Positions 16,227 to 24,341 of a DNA stretch of 64,000 nt are shown here, piece after piece. The notes under the pieces are model-generated. The model was not told the DNA's origin. It made no database searches and was given only the letters and a program-made list of their open reading frames with translations. Each line of letters opens with the position of its first letter. Position 1 is the stretch's first letter. The stretch spans positions 1 through 64,000 of the forward strand of contig NZ_LGKP01000008.1 in NCBI RefSeq assembly GCF_001306135.1. Reading direction: 5' to 3'. A program made the position numbers and the translations under genes. The DNA comes from Herpetosiphon geysericola. Its GTDB lineage: Bacteria; Chloroflexota; Chloroflexia; Chloroflexales; Herpetosiphonaceae.

Positions 16227-17258
16227 TTAGCCAGCGAGTATTTCGCGAACCATTGGGATCACCTTGGTGCCATACAATTCGACAGCACGCATGCGGGCGC
16301 TCATGGTTTGGGTGCCAGAAGTGTAAATAAGATCGAAGCGGCCAACGCCGAGCGATGAAATCGTGCGCGCTATCTTGCGGGCTACTGTTTCTGGCGAGCC
16401 GATGTAGAGCGAGCCAGAATCGCGTTCACGCTCATACTCGGCTCTGCTTGATCGTGGCCAGCCCCGATCTGCACCAATTCGATCGCGCATGACGCGGGCG
16501 TGCGGCCAGTAGGCATCCCATGCTTCTTCGTCGGTATCAGCAATAAAGCCAGGCGAGTGGATGCCAATCGGATGGGCTGTGGTGCCAAACTCGGCAGCAG
16601 ATCGTCGATACAACTCCATGTAGGGCGCAAACCGCTCGGGTGCGCCACCAATGATCGCTAGCATCAGCGGAAACCCATAGAATGCTGTACGCACGATCGA
16701 CTCTGGAGTGCCACCAACACCGACCCATGTTCGCAGGTGGCCCGACTCGGTTTTGGGAAACACATCGGCATTGACGAGCGGCGCACGCATAGTGCCGCTC
16801 CAAGTAAATGGTTGCTCATTAAGCAACGCTGCAAACAGCGCGATCTTTTCCTCAAACAACACGTTATAGTCACGCAGATCATAGCCAAACAGCGGAAATG
16901 ATTCAGTGAACGATCCACGTCCGAGGATAACCTCAGCCCGCCCGTTTGAAAGCGCATCCACAGTTGCAAAGCGCTGAAAGATCCGAACTGGGTCGTCGGA
17001 ACTCAGGACGGTTACGCCTGAGGCGAGTTTAATGCGGTTGGTTTGCGTGGCGATTCCAGCCAGTACCGTCTCGGGCGTTGAGATTGCATACTCCTCGCGG
17101 TGGTGCTCGCCGAGGGCAATCACATCGACTCCAATCTGGTCTGCCAGCACAGCCTCATCGACAACTTGGCGAATCGCCTGAGCATAAGAAACGCGAGTCC
17201 CAGCATCGTCGGTCGGCACATCGCCGAAAGTGTCCAAGCCAAAAATAATATCGTTCAT
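16227..17258 (-). CDS. LLM-class flavin-dependent oxidoreductase
   Basis: A 343-residue luciferase-like (bacterial luciferase alpha-subunit fold) protein. Recognisable parts are GLDTFGDV at the start, DVIALGEHHREEYA (~44), ASGVTVLSSDDPVRIFQRFATVDALSNGRAEVILGRGSF (split ~79-117) and RTWVGVGGTPESIVR (~185). These enzymes use reduced FMN to oxygenate small organic molecules. GAGG lies six bases before the ATG. It is separated by 328 bp from the flavoprotein gene upstream; two 18-bp inverted repeats matching the site before marR lie in that gap, suggesting shared regulation. Confidence 0.9.
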   Translation of the reverse strand: MNDIIFGLDTFGDVPTDDAGTRVSYAQAIRQVVDEAVLADQIGVDVIALGEHHREEYAISTPETVLAGIATQTNRIKLASGVTVLSSDDPVRIFQRFATVDALSNGRAEVILGRGSFTESFPLFGYDLRDYNVLFEEKIALFAALLNEQPFTWSGTMRAPLVNADVFPKTESGHLRTWVGVGGTPESIVRTAFYGFPLMLAIIGGAPERFAPYMELYRRSAAEFGTTAHPIGIHSPGFIADTDEEAWDAYWPHARVMRDRIGADRGWPRSSRAEYERERDSGSLYIGSPETVARKIARTISSLGVGRFDLIYTSGTQTMSARMRAVELYGTKVIPMVREILAG

Positions 17259-17417
17259 AAAAAGCCTCTTAAAAGGTTGGGCAGCGTGTTATGCGCCCAA
17301 CTTGAGCAGAGTGACAACCAGCAACCAAATGCAATCGGATCAACCTGCGCCTGATTCGTCTATTCGATTAGTTGGTGGGCTGTTGAATCAGCTATAACAC
17401 CAGCTAATTCTAAAATT

Positions 17418-17435
17418 TCGTTTATATATAAACTA
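17418..17435. promoter_or_regulatory. Candidate MarR operator, copy 1 (LLM gene promoter region)
   Basis: TCGTTTATATATAAACTA contains a perfect 14-bp palindrome GTTTATATATAAAC. It aligns with the 18-bp sites at 17517-17534 and 19233-19250. It lies about 160 bp upstream of the LLM start codon and overlaps a TATA-rich, promoter-like stretch. Confidence 0.5.
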
Positions 17436-17516
17436 CTAGCGTAAAAAAATGTGCTGGAGTACGATTAGGTTAGCTGCTGTTTTTCACTGATCATTCTTTC
17501 TCCGCTTTTGTTTATT

Positions 17517-17534
17517 TGGTTTAAGCATAAACTA
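17517..17534. promoter_or_regulatory. Candidate MarR operator, copy 2
   Basis: TGGTTTAAGCATAAACTA is an inverted repeat with arms around GTTTA/TAAAC. It matches the site before marR at 14 of 18 positions (consensus roughly TNGTTTAADYRTAWACTA). It lies between the flavoprotein stop and the LLM start. Confidence 0.5.
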
Positions 17535-17586
17535 TTTAATCCGAATTCGCAACCATGCAGCGTTAATGAAGCAATAACACTCGATT

Positions 17587-18726
17587 TTAGGGCAAACCAA
17601 GCGCTGCCATTAGCTCACTTGCCGCAGCTGCACCTGCCCGATTTGCGCCAATGGTCGATGCGGATGGGCCGTAACCTACCAGATGTACGTGGGGATTGCT
17701 TGCGACCTGGGTTGCCAGCCGTCCAGTCATGGTAATGCCGCCACTCGGCTCACGCAGCATGAGTGGCGCGAGATGGTCGAGGGCATTGCGAAAGCCAGTG
17801 CACCACAGAATAACGTCGGCACGCTGGTGACTCCCATCCGCCCAGCGCACGCCATCTGCTTCGATTTCGGCAAACATGGGCTGGCGCTTCAGAACGCCAC
17901 GAGCCTGCATTGCCTCGATCGCAGGAGTAAGCGCTAGCCCTGTGACCGAGACCACCGATGTGGGTGGCAGGCCACGCCGCACCCGATCTTCAACCATTGC
18001 TACCGCTGCTCGTCCGCGTTCCTCGGTAAACGGGCCTGTAAAAAATTCCGGTGGTCGGCGGGTGACCCACGTCGTCGTTGTAACCTGCGAAATCTCATCA
18101 AGCAACTGGATCGCCGAGATACCACCGCCGACGACAAGTACATGCTGGCCGATAAACTCCTCAGCCGTCTGGTAGTCTCTGGTATGGAGTTGGCGACCTT
18201 GGAAGCGTTCAGCGCCAGGATATTCTGGAATAAAGGGATGCTCCCACGTACCTGTGGCGTTGATCAGCCCCCGTGCCGACCATATACCGCGATCTGTCTC
18301 AATGCGGAAGCGCTCGCCGCGCGCACAAACCATCGCAACATGAACAGGCCGATAGACTGGGAGTTGGAACCTTTGCTCATAAGCAGCAAAATACTGCGGC
18401 ACTGCCACGCGTGCCGCTACCTCGGCTATGTTTGGATCAACCACCTCTGAGAAGCGCATCCCCGGCAAGTCGTGAATCCGGTTGACGCTACTCAAGGTCA
18501 ACGATTCCCAGCGATCTTGCCATGCTCCGCCAGGTGCTGGAGCCTGATCAAGCACTACGAAACCACGATGCGGTGCTAAGCCACGCCGTTTAAGCTGATA
18601 CGCTGCCGAGAGGCCAGCTTGGCCAGCGCCGATCACGACGATCTCAGTCTTGATCGTAGCCGAAGGTTCTAATAATGGTTTGGTCGCCTGCTGGTTGTTG
18701 GGGTTGTTCATGGTGCTTATGCTCAT
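17587..18726 (-). CDS. FAD/NAD(P)-binding flavoprotein monooxygenase
   Basis: A 379-residue two-dinucleotide-binding flavoprotein. The FAD Rossmann motif VIGAGQAGLSAAYQLKRRG is at ~31, the NADPH motif VVGGGISAIQLLDE at ~196, and the late GYGPSASTIGANRAG (~351) closes the FAD site. It resembles CzcO/YdcF-like monooxygenases and the Baeyer-Villiger/flavin monooxygenase class. ATG at 18726 or 18711; no clear ribosome site for either. It follows marR by 48 bp, so the two are probably one operon. The substrate is unknown; an aromatic or electrophilic toxin would fit MarR control. Confidence 0.87.
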   Translation of the reverse strand: MSISTMNNPNNQQATKPLLEPSATIKTEIVVIGAGQAGLSAAYQLKRRGLAPHRGFVVLDQAPAPGGAWQDRWESLTLSSVNRIHDLPGMRFSEVVDPNIAEVAARVAVPQYFAAYEQRFQLPVYRPVHVAMVCARGERFRIETDRGIWSARGLINATGTWEHPFIPEYPGAERFQGRQLHTRDYQTAEEFIGQHVLVVGGGISAIQLLDEISQVTTTTWVTRRPPEFFTGPFTEERGRAAVAMVEDRVRRGLPPTSVVSVTGLALTPAIEAMQARGVLKRQPMFAEIEADGVRWADGSHQRADVILWCTGFRNALDHLAPLMLREPSGGITMTGRLATQVASNPHVHLVGYGPSASTIGANRAGAAAASELMAALGLP

Positions 18727-18774
18727 CCAAGAATTCGATCAGCGCATCATTCAGTTAATCGCTTGCGTAAAAAA

Positions 18775-19212
18775 TTACGCTGTTCGAAGGGCATGCTTAA
18801 ATCGGCGCAACAGATCATGCAAATTGTGGCCATCCTCGGGTGAGAGTACCGCCAAGCACTCGGCAATCAGCGCCTCATGCTCGGGAACAACTTGGGTTGC
18901 CAGGGTCGTGCCATGGGCTGTGAGGCTGACAAGATGGGCACGGCCATCCTCGGGGTGAGGTTGGCGTGTGACAAGGCCAGCCTGTTCCATGCGATTAAGC
19001 AGGCCAACAATGTTGCCTTTGCTCACCAGCAGCCGATCAGCGAGCGCTTGTTGGACAAGCCCCGGCGTGCGGAAGAGCTGGGCCAAAACGTCAAATTGGG
19101 CTGGGGTTAGGCTATAGGTGGCAAGTTGGGCGTTTAGACGCTGGCTGATTGCGGCCATCACCCGATGGAAATATAGCCAAGTGCGTACTTCCTGACTCAA
19201 ACGAGGTGGCAT
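18775..19212 (-). CDS. MarR-family transcriptional regulator
   Basis: A 145-residue MarR protein: winged helix with LTPAQFDVLAQLFRTPGLVQQALADRLLVSK (~35-66, split), recognition helix GNIVGLLNRMEQAGLV and the wing RQPHPEDGRAHLVSLT. AAGGA lies seven bases before the ATG. An 18-bp imperfect palindrome sits 21-38 bp upstream, fitting autorepression. Genes probably controlled are its own operon (with the flavoprotein) and the LLM oxidoreductase. No cysteine sensor stands out. Confidence 0.95.
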   Translation of the reverse strand: MPPRLSQEVRTWLYFHRVMAAISQRLNAQLATYSLTPAQFDVLAQLFRTPGLVQQALADRLLVSKGNIVGLLNRMEQAGLVTRQPHPEDGRAHLVSLTAHGTTLATQVVPEHEALIAECLAVLSPEDGHNLHDLLRRFKHALRTA

Positions 19213-19232
19213 AGAGCCGTCCTTCCTAAATA

Positions 19233-19250
19233 TAGTTTAAGTGTATACTA
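19233..19250. promoter_or_regulatory. Candidate MarR operator, copy 3 (marR promoter)
   Basis: TAGTTTAAGTGTATACTA, an imperfect inverted repeat (TAGT..TA / TA..ACTA), is 21 bp upstream of the marR start codon. Two related sites lie before the LLM gene. Position and symmetry fit the binding site of a MarR dimer. Confidence 0.55.
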
Positions 19251-19393
19251 TCCGTGCAGGATGTCAAATTTGGCTAGCAGCATATCAATCGATGCGCCTT
19301 TATTCGCCCTTGCTGAGCGTGCTGGTATCTGGCAAGCGCGTTCTTTATCTCGCATTGCGCGCTCGGTTTTGCTGCTTGTCGAAACGACTAGCC

Positions 19394-19894
19394 ATGGCGT
19401 ATTATGAGGTCATATTGAGCGATGATGAACGGCGGCTTTGGCTGCCACGGAGGTGCTTGGTGAATCAGGAGATTCTTGCGCAGACATTGCATACGATTGA
19501 ACAGGAGCTGAACGATCCGAGCTTTAGTGAAAGCTTTTATTGGGTTAATCAGCTCTTGGATGATGCAGGCGAGGAACAGTTAGCGGAACGGCTCGATCAG
19601 GCGATTCCTGAAACGTGGTCTTGGAAGGTTGTGGGAAGTCTGTTCGGTATATTAAGTTGGTCTATGAGCGATAATGGCTCTGCGTTATTGCGCACTACTG
19701 AGGGCTGGTTGCGTGAGGGAACCAATCTGCGCCGCATTCAGATTGCCCTTCTTCAAGATACCTATCCCTTTCGCGATGCCAATGAAATGTTTCTGGTGCT
19801 AGACGGGATTGCCCAACGCTTTCCTGAGGTGGCCGATTCCTGTCGACAATGGATCACATGGCGACACGAACACATCCTTAATCATGGCCCCTGA
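19394..19894 (+). CDS. Hypothetical soluble protein
   Basis: A 166-residue protein, rich in Trp, Glu and Leu and without membrane segments, that I do not recognise. It appears to be all-helical (NQEILAQTLHTIEQELND, GEEQLAERLDQAIPE, LDGIAQRFPEVADSC). I use the ATG at 19394 (MAYYEVILSDDERRLW); an in-frame GTG at 19241 would overlap the marR operator and adds unlikely Cys/Arg-rich residues. It is divergent from marR. Its composition resembles small immunity-type proteins, but this is only an impression. Confidence 0.5.
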   Translation: MAYYEVILSDDERRLWLPRRCLVNQEILAQTLHTIEQELNDPSFSESFYWVNQLLDDAGEEQLAERLDQAIPETWSWKVVGSLFGILSWSMSDNGSALLRTTEGWLREGTNLRRIQIALLQDTYPFRDANEMFLVLDGIAQRFPEVADSCRQWITWRHEHILNHGP

Positions 19895-19959
19895 GACTCA
19901 GCGTGATAGATCTTTGAAATAACAAGCCCTACCATATTAGCAGGCTAATCTGCTACTAG

Positions 19960-20629
19960 TTAACAATAGAGCCGAAGCGGCAACAATGGTCGCATGTCAA
20001 AAACTTTTCCTTGGCGCTGGGCATCAACGGTAAGTTCCAACAAGGGATAATCTCCAAGCTTCAAGGGCAAAAGGCTGAGGAGTGGGTGCGTCGGCGGAAC
20101 TGCATCGATCGAAGTAACGGTTATCTGAAAATCCGTGAGTTGCTGCACGCCCAAGGGGTGACCATGTGGATGCTCAAAGCGATTTTCCCAATAGGCCAGC
20201 GACCCATGCAGAATCGAGCAAGGTGGCACATATAACGATGGTTGGGAAAATAGTTCAAGCAACGAATCAGCAGGCATCCATTGCGCAGTGTGTCGACGCG
20301 TCTCAAAGCTCATGGGCGTTGTATTAGGAGTGCGATAATGCAGCCCGACCCCAAATGGACAATAACCGGTTGTTTGCCATGTCTCGCCAATCGGAATTGT
20401 ATCTGGTTGCTTGGCCAAGAATGCCTTAAGCTCTGCTTGGTCTTCAATCCATACGAGTTCGAGGTACATATTGTCGAAGTAGATGACGTGTGAGGCAGTG
20501 CCCTCGCCCTCGTGAATCCCAAGCGTCTAAGCCAATAGCTCGCAGCGCATCCATGGCTGTGCCACCCTTGTTAACCCACAGATACAGATGATCGATCACC
20601 AAGGGAGATGATTCCTGCAAGACCGACAT
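19960..20629 (-). pseudogene. VOC/glyoxalase-like protein gene broken by a frameshift
   Basis: The start is an ATG at 20629 with GGAGGAAG upstream, reading MSVLQESSPLVIDHLYLWVN and on to ALRAIGLD (~35 residues). The continuation is in another frame: LGIHEGEGTASHVIYFDNMY then LELVWIED..., running to the stop at 19960. The GxHxGxGTAxxxxxFxNxYLELxWI pattern is typical of the glyoxalase-like (VOC, PF13468-type) domain, so the halves belong together. The break is at about 20520-20532; one surplus base (or two missing) explains it, and a TAG blocks the downstream frame just before the junction. Either a decayed gene or a sequence error. Confidence 0.75.
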
Positions 20630-20814
20630 AGGGCTTCCTCCACAATCCGCAATCAAGAATAAGTTACCACAAGCACTAGAGCCACCACGGGCTGTATTAT
20701 TGCACAAGCAGATACTTTCACCAAGCAAAACAGCGAGTTTCTGGCGAATCTTCACCTGAATCAGCATAGGCAAATTGGATTGATACGCATACGGCCTGAA
20801 GAATGCGCAAAAAA

Positions 20815-20843
20815 AGCCCTTCGTCTACCGTAGACGAAGGGCT
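20815..20843 (-). terminator. Rho-independent terminator with near-perfect 14-bp stem
   Basis: AGCCCTTCGTCTAC and its reverse complement flank a single base, and the minus strand continues into a run of T. It lies 22 bp past the stop of the gene at 20865-21206. Confidence 0.85.
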
Positions 20844-20864
20844 GAGGATGAGTGAAAGTACCCG

Positions 20865-21206
20865 TTAGGCGGCACTATTGGCATCTTGGCGCAACGGCAA
20901 GAGCGGCACAATATCTTCTGGCTCTAACGAAGGGTGAATATACATAATCGCCCCTCGTGGTGCATGGCGAATGGAGCCACGCGAGTTGGCGATCAGAATA
21001 ATTTCTGCATCGTCGCATTGATCAAGCCAACGAATTAAGCCTGGCGTGCAAATGCTTGCATCAACAAAAATCCGTTCGGGAACAAATTGTTGAAAGCATG
21101 CATTGATCATGCGTGGTGTAGTCACCATTAATGGCATTGCCAAAACTTCAAAACGGTCGATAAACCGTTGGCGAAGTTCATTACTCTCGGTGATCAAAAC
21201 GACCAT
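20865..21206 (-). CDS. Small hypothetical protein, possibly receiver-like fold
   Basis: A 113-residue soluble protein. The pattern of a hydrophobic strand (MVVLITES), a helix, VFVDASICTPGLIRWLDQ-like second half and AEIILIAN then GAIMYIHPSLEPEDIVPLL is reminiscent of a response-regulator receiver fold, but the acidic pocket and the conserved Lys are not evident. I do not recognise a family. The ATG at 21206 has AGGAG upstream and a strong terminator follows; it is monocistronic. Confidence 0.55.
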   Translation of the reverse strand: MVVLITESNELRQRFIDRFEVLAMPLMVTTPRMINACFQQFVPERIFVDASICTPGLIRWLDQCDDAEIILIANSRGSIRHAPRGAIMYIHPSLEPEDIVPLLPLRQDANSAA

Positions 21207-21667
21207 CTGGTGCTCCTAGTTCCTCAGCATGGCTGGATGAGGTAAAAATGTTTGCCACATAGCCAAAGAGTTCTACGTCGCAAAACATCGTCAACGATGC
21301 CCTTCCGAAGAACGTACATGAATGTTAGTCAAGAATTAAGTATCAAGTGTTGAATAAATGCATTTGCATTATAGTAGTAGCTGCCATCGTTTACTCCACC
21401 AAAAAGCTAGCATAAAGGTACTATCTTGATTTAGGTCATGGCTTTTATAAATGAGGGATACGCTGACGGGCAAAATATCCCCCACCTAGGTATTTGGCTC
21501 ATCCTTAGTTGGATAATCCTAATACTAGAATAGGGTTTTTAGCTGATTTAACCGCTGAATCATTCGTGTGCATATATGAGCTATGCTCTCGCCACATTTG
21601 TTAGCATAGGTGACTTTAACAGTGTAGCCCAATAGTCCTAGATGGAGCTAGTTCTCTACCTATAGCA
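21207..21667. other. Long intergenic region, no gene recognised
   Basis: This 461-bp stretch is AT-rich relative to its neighbours and holds no open frame with coding character. Some short inverted repeats are present, such as TTAGTTGGATAATCCTAA-like sequence near 21507-21522. It probably carries the promoter of the small gene at 21206 and the 3' region of the protease gene. Confidence 0.4.
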
Positions 21668-24268
21668 TTATTTGGTAACTGCTGGGAGATAGCTGGTTTC
21701 ACGTTGCTGATGTTGTAACAGTATGTTGGGATCGCCCAAGAGAATCGAACTTTGCAGGCTATCTTGGCAACAGCCACCATTGCTGAACAAATGTAAAAGG
21801 CCTGCTAGCACTCCCGTACCAATGTGGGTTTGGCGTGGATTGCTCCACATGCGTTGCCACCAGCCTTCGTTCAACAAATCATGGCCATAGGCTACCCCTA
21901 AGCCTGACGATCCCCATGTAGCAATTGCCCCACCATTGGGTTGTAACACCAAGCGTTCATCAAGGCTGGTGCCACTCCACGCGATGGTCTGAAAGGCACT
22001 AGTCAAACAGGTCATCTCCAAAATCATGGGCAAGGCTGGGCTATTATGCAGCCGATCGCTATCATATAAACTCAAAAGATAGGGCTGGCTATTGCTCAAA
22101 TCGGTAATTGCCCATTGATATTGATGGCTATGACCAACGTAGGTCACCACTGCTGCCCCTTGATTCAACTGATCAAAGGTTTGTTGGCGTGCTTGGTCAG
22201 CGCTGGCGATTCGCCAAGGATCGGTTTGGGGCAAGCCGTTGCTGGTTTTGCGCCATGGGTCGTAATAAACACGCTGAATTTCCAGCTTATTTGGTTGATA
22301 GCCAATCATTGCGTCGCTAAGGGCCGCAAAATCGCCTGCATAATCTGCTTGGCCGCTGGCAGTTTTGTAGTTATCAGCAACATAGATTTGGCGCGAACGC
22401 CAGCCTACATCTGCTGGAGCACTTTCATAATTGACAATTTTATTGATCAGATTGGTCAATTCGGTAGCGGTTTTGGCTGGCAAACGCCCAATTTGCAGAT
22501 CAGGCAGCGGATCGGCCAGCGGCTGATCGCCATCAAGTTGCACAAAACAGGTGTCGCAGGCAATTTCGCCAAGCCAAGGATCGCTATTAACGGGCAATGG
22601 TGGAATTATATTTGGATTATTGCGACCTAAATAATTGCGTGGATCAATCGTGCCATCGCCGACCAAGACGAGTGATTGCGGCGCTTGGGGCCAGGTGTTG
22701 GCGAGGTAGCGCATAAAATTGCGAATCGCCAACGGATCAACATTGCCGCTGTTCCAACGATCATAAATTGCTTGCACATCAACGAGCAATGGCTGCAAAC
22801 CTTGCTGCTCACGCCGCGCGATCAATGGTTGCAGCAGGCTATGCCATTGTTTGGGCGCAAGATAAATGGTTTTTGCTGGGTTTTGCCAATTGCCATTTGT
22901 GCTCGCTTCGATGCTTGGCTCGGGCAGATTGGCTGGATTGACCAGCAGATAAGTGCCTGGATCAGCTGCTAGCAAATCATTATTGAAGTGCATACGCTGT
23001 GGCTGCCAAGGCTGGCTTACGTTATAACTCACTGCTTGATTTGGGCGATTAGTAATCGAATAATTAGCTTTGCGCACTGCTTGCCATTGGATTGTTTGAG
23101 CGTTTGCATTCAGCACAACAGGCCGTTGCCAAACCAGCCGATCAAGCGAAATTCCGCTGATTTGTTGGGTGTTGGCGATTGCTAGTTGCAAGTTTTGGCT
23201 TGGCGCAAGCTGGGCCGATTTGGTGAAAACACCGCTATTCAAGCTAAGATTAATCCGCTGGCTGCTGGTGATTGCGATGCTGGTGGCGGCGCTAGTATAA
23301 ACGATGCCATTCAAGGTAACGGTGCTTGGGCCTGTTGCCAGTGGCAAGGTGCTGGTGAGCCAAATTTGTTGGTTTATTGGGTTGAGATCTGGGCCAGCCT
23401 TCAAATCGGCGCTAAACCAATGGTCGCCATCAGTGCCAGCCTGCAACGAATCGTAGATTTGCGGGTTATACCAGAGGCTGGTTTGATAGGCTTGGGTGCT
23501 GGTTGGCAAGCCAGATGGATCAAGCGTGAGCGACTCGATTTTGGGGCTACTATTGGCCGCACCAAGCGTGAGCCAGAGACTGCTGGTACTGTTCCAGCGA
23601 TCACCAACGCTAGGCAGATAGAACCAAATTGCATCGTTTTGATCAAAGCTGCCGTCGAGCGTGCCACGTTCTTCGATTGCAAGTTGCTGGTTTTTATACC
23701 ATAGTTGAAGGCTATAGGGTGCGAGGCTAGTAAGGTTGATGCCTGCGTGGGCCAAACTGGCACCAGTTAATTGCTGCATGCCTGCTTGATTGACGTTAAC
23801 GCGCCAGCCTTGGCCAGTTTGCGGGCTTGGTACTGCTTGGTTGAGCTGAAACGGTTGGTCGATTAAGCGATTTGGATCATTCAACAATTGAGCGTTACTA
23901 ACAGAGACTGTGGCTTGGGTAATGGTTTGCTGGTTGATCGTGGTTTGGGGCTGCAAAACCACCATCCGTTGGCCGCGAAAACGACCTTCGCGCAGCAGAG
24001 TGATTGGTGCTGGCAGATCGGCAAGCTTGCTGATTGCTTGTTGATTGAGACTGAGCGCTTGCAGGGTTGGCTGCAATTGCCAATCATCAGTCACTAAAAT
24101 AGCAAAAGGCCGCAGTTGCTTGGCTGCTTGCCATTCGACCATAATGCCATTTGAGGTTTGTTGGAGCGTTGCCCTCGTTTGCAGCGCCGCTTGTTGCGCA
24201 AAGCTCGCTGGTGGTTGGATAAAGACATATGATCCGAGCAAACCAACAAGAATAAGGTAACGCCACAT
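21668..24268 (-). CDS. Secreted C25 (gingipain-type) cysteine peptidase
   Basis: An 866-residue protein with a signal peptide (helix ~4-20, then ASFAQQ). The C-terminal half carries the peptidase C25 domain: LVLVGDGTIDPRNYLG (~535), PDLQIGRLPAKTATEL (~592), catalytic His in VTYVGHSHQYQW (~716) and catalytic Cys in LEMTCLTSAF (~754), then GGAIATWGSSGLG. The N-terminal half is probably beta-sandwich propeptide-like material. These enzymes cleave after Arg or Lys; here it may serve predation or surface processing. GAGG precedes the ATG. It has no type IX sorting tail that I can see. Confidence 0.88.
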   Translation of the reverse strand: MWRYLILVGLLGSYVFIQPPASFAQQAALQTRATLQQTSNGIMVEWQAAKQLRPFAILVTDDWQLQPTLQALSLNQQAISKLADLPAPITLLREGRFRGQRMVVLQPQTTINQQTITQATVSVSNAQLLNDPNRLIDQPFQLNQAVPSPQTGQGWRVNVNQAGMQQLTGASLAHAGINLTSLAPYSLQLWYKNQQLAIEERGTLDGSFDQNDAIWFYLPSVGDRWNSTSSLWLTLGAANSSPKIESLTLDPSGLPTSTQAYQTSLWYNPQIYDSLQAGTDGDHWFSADLKAGPDLNPINQQIWLTSTLPLATGPSTVTLNGIVYTSAATSIAITSSQRINLSLNSGVFTKSAQLAPSQNLQLAIANTQQISGISLDRLVWQRPVVLNANAQTIQWQAVRKANYSITNRPNQAVSYNVSQPWQPQRMHFNNDLLAADPGTYLLVNPANLPEPSIEASTNGNWQNPAKTIYLAPKQWHSLLQPLIARREQQGLQPLLVDVQAIYDRWNSGNVDPLAIRNFMRYLANTWPQAPQSLVLVGDGTIDPRNYLGRNNPNIIPPLPVNSDPWLGEIACDTCFVQLDGDQPLADPLPDLQIGRLPAKTATELTNLINKIVNYESAPADVGWRSRQIYVADNYKTASGQADYAGDFAALSDAMIGYQPNKLEIQRVYYDPWRKTSNGLPQTDPWRIASADQARQQTFDQLNQGAAVVTYVGHSHQYQWAITDLSNSQPYLLSLYDSDRLHNSPALPMILEMTCLTSAFQTIAWSGTSLDERLVLQPNGGAIATWGSSGLGVAYGHDLLNEGWWQRMWSNPRQTHIGTGVLAGLLHLFSNGGCCQDSLQSSILLGDPNILLQHQQRETSYLPAVTK

Positions 24269-24297
24269 AATCCAATCCTCAATTACACAACAGACTC

Positions 24298-24331
24298 AAA
24301 GGGCTGACTGGAATTATTCCAGCCAGCCCTT
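24298..24331 (-). terminator. Terminator of the giant surface protein gene
   Basis: The stem AGGGCTGGCTGGAA / TTCCAGTCAGCCCT with one mismatch and a short AT loop lies 11 bp past the stop codon at 24342 and is followed on the minus strand by TTTG. It separates the giant gene from the C25 peptidase gene. Confidence 0.75.
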
Positions 24332-24341
24332 ACCGCCGCGA

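Noticed and set aside
21207-21667. Possible riboswitch or sRNA in the long gap before the small gene at 21206
   Set aside because: I could not match any known riboswitch core; short inverted repeats alone are not enough.
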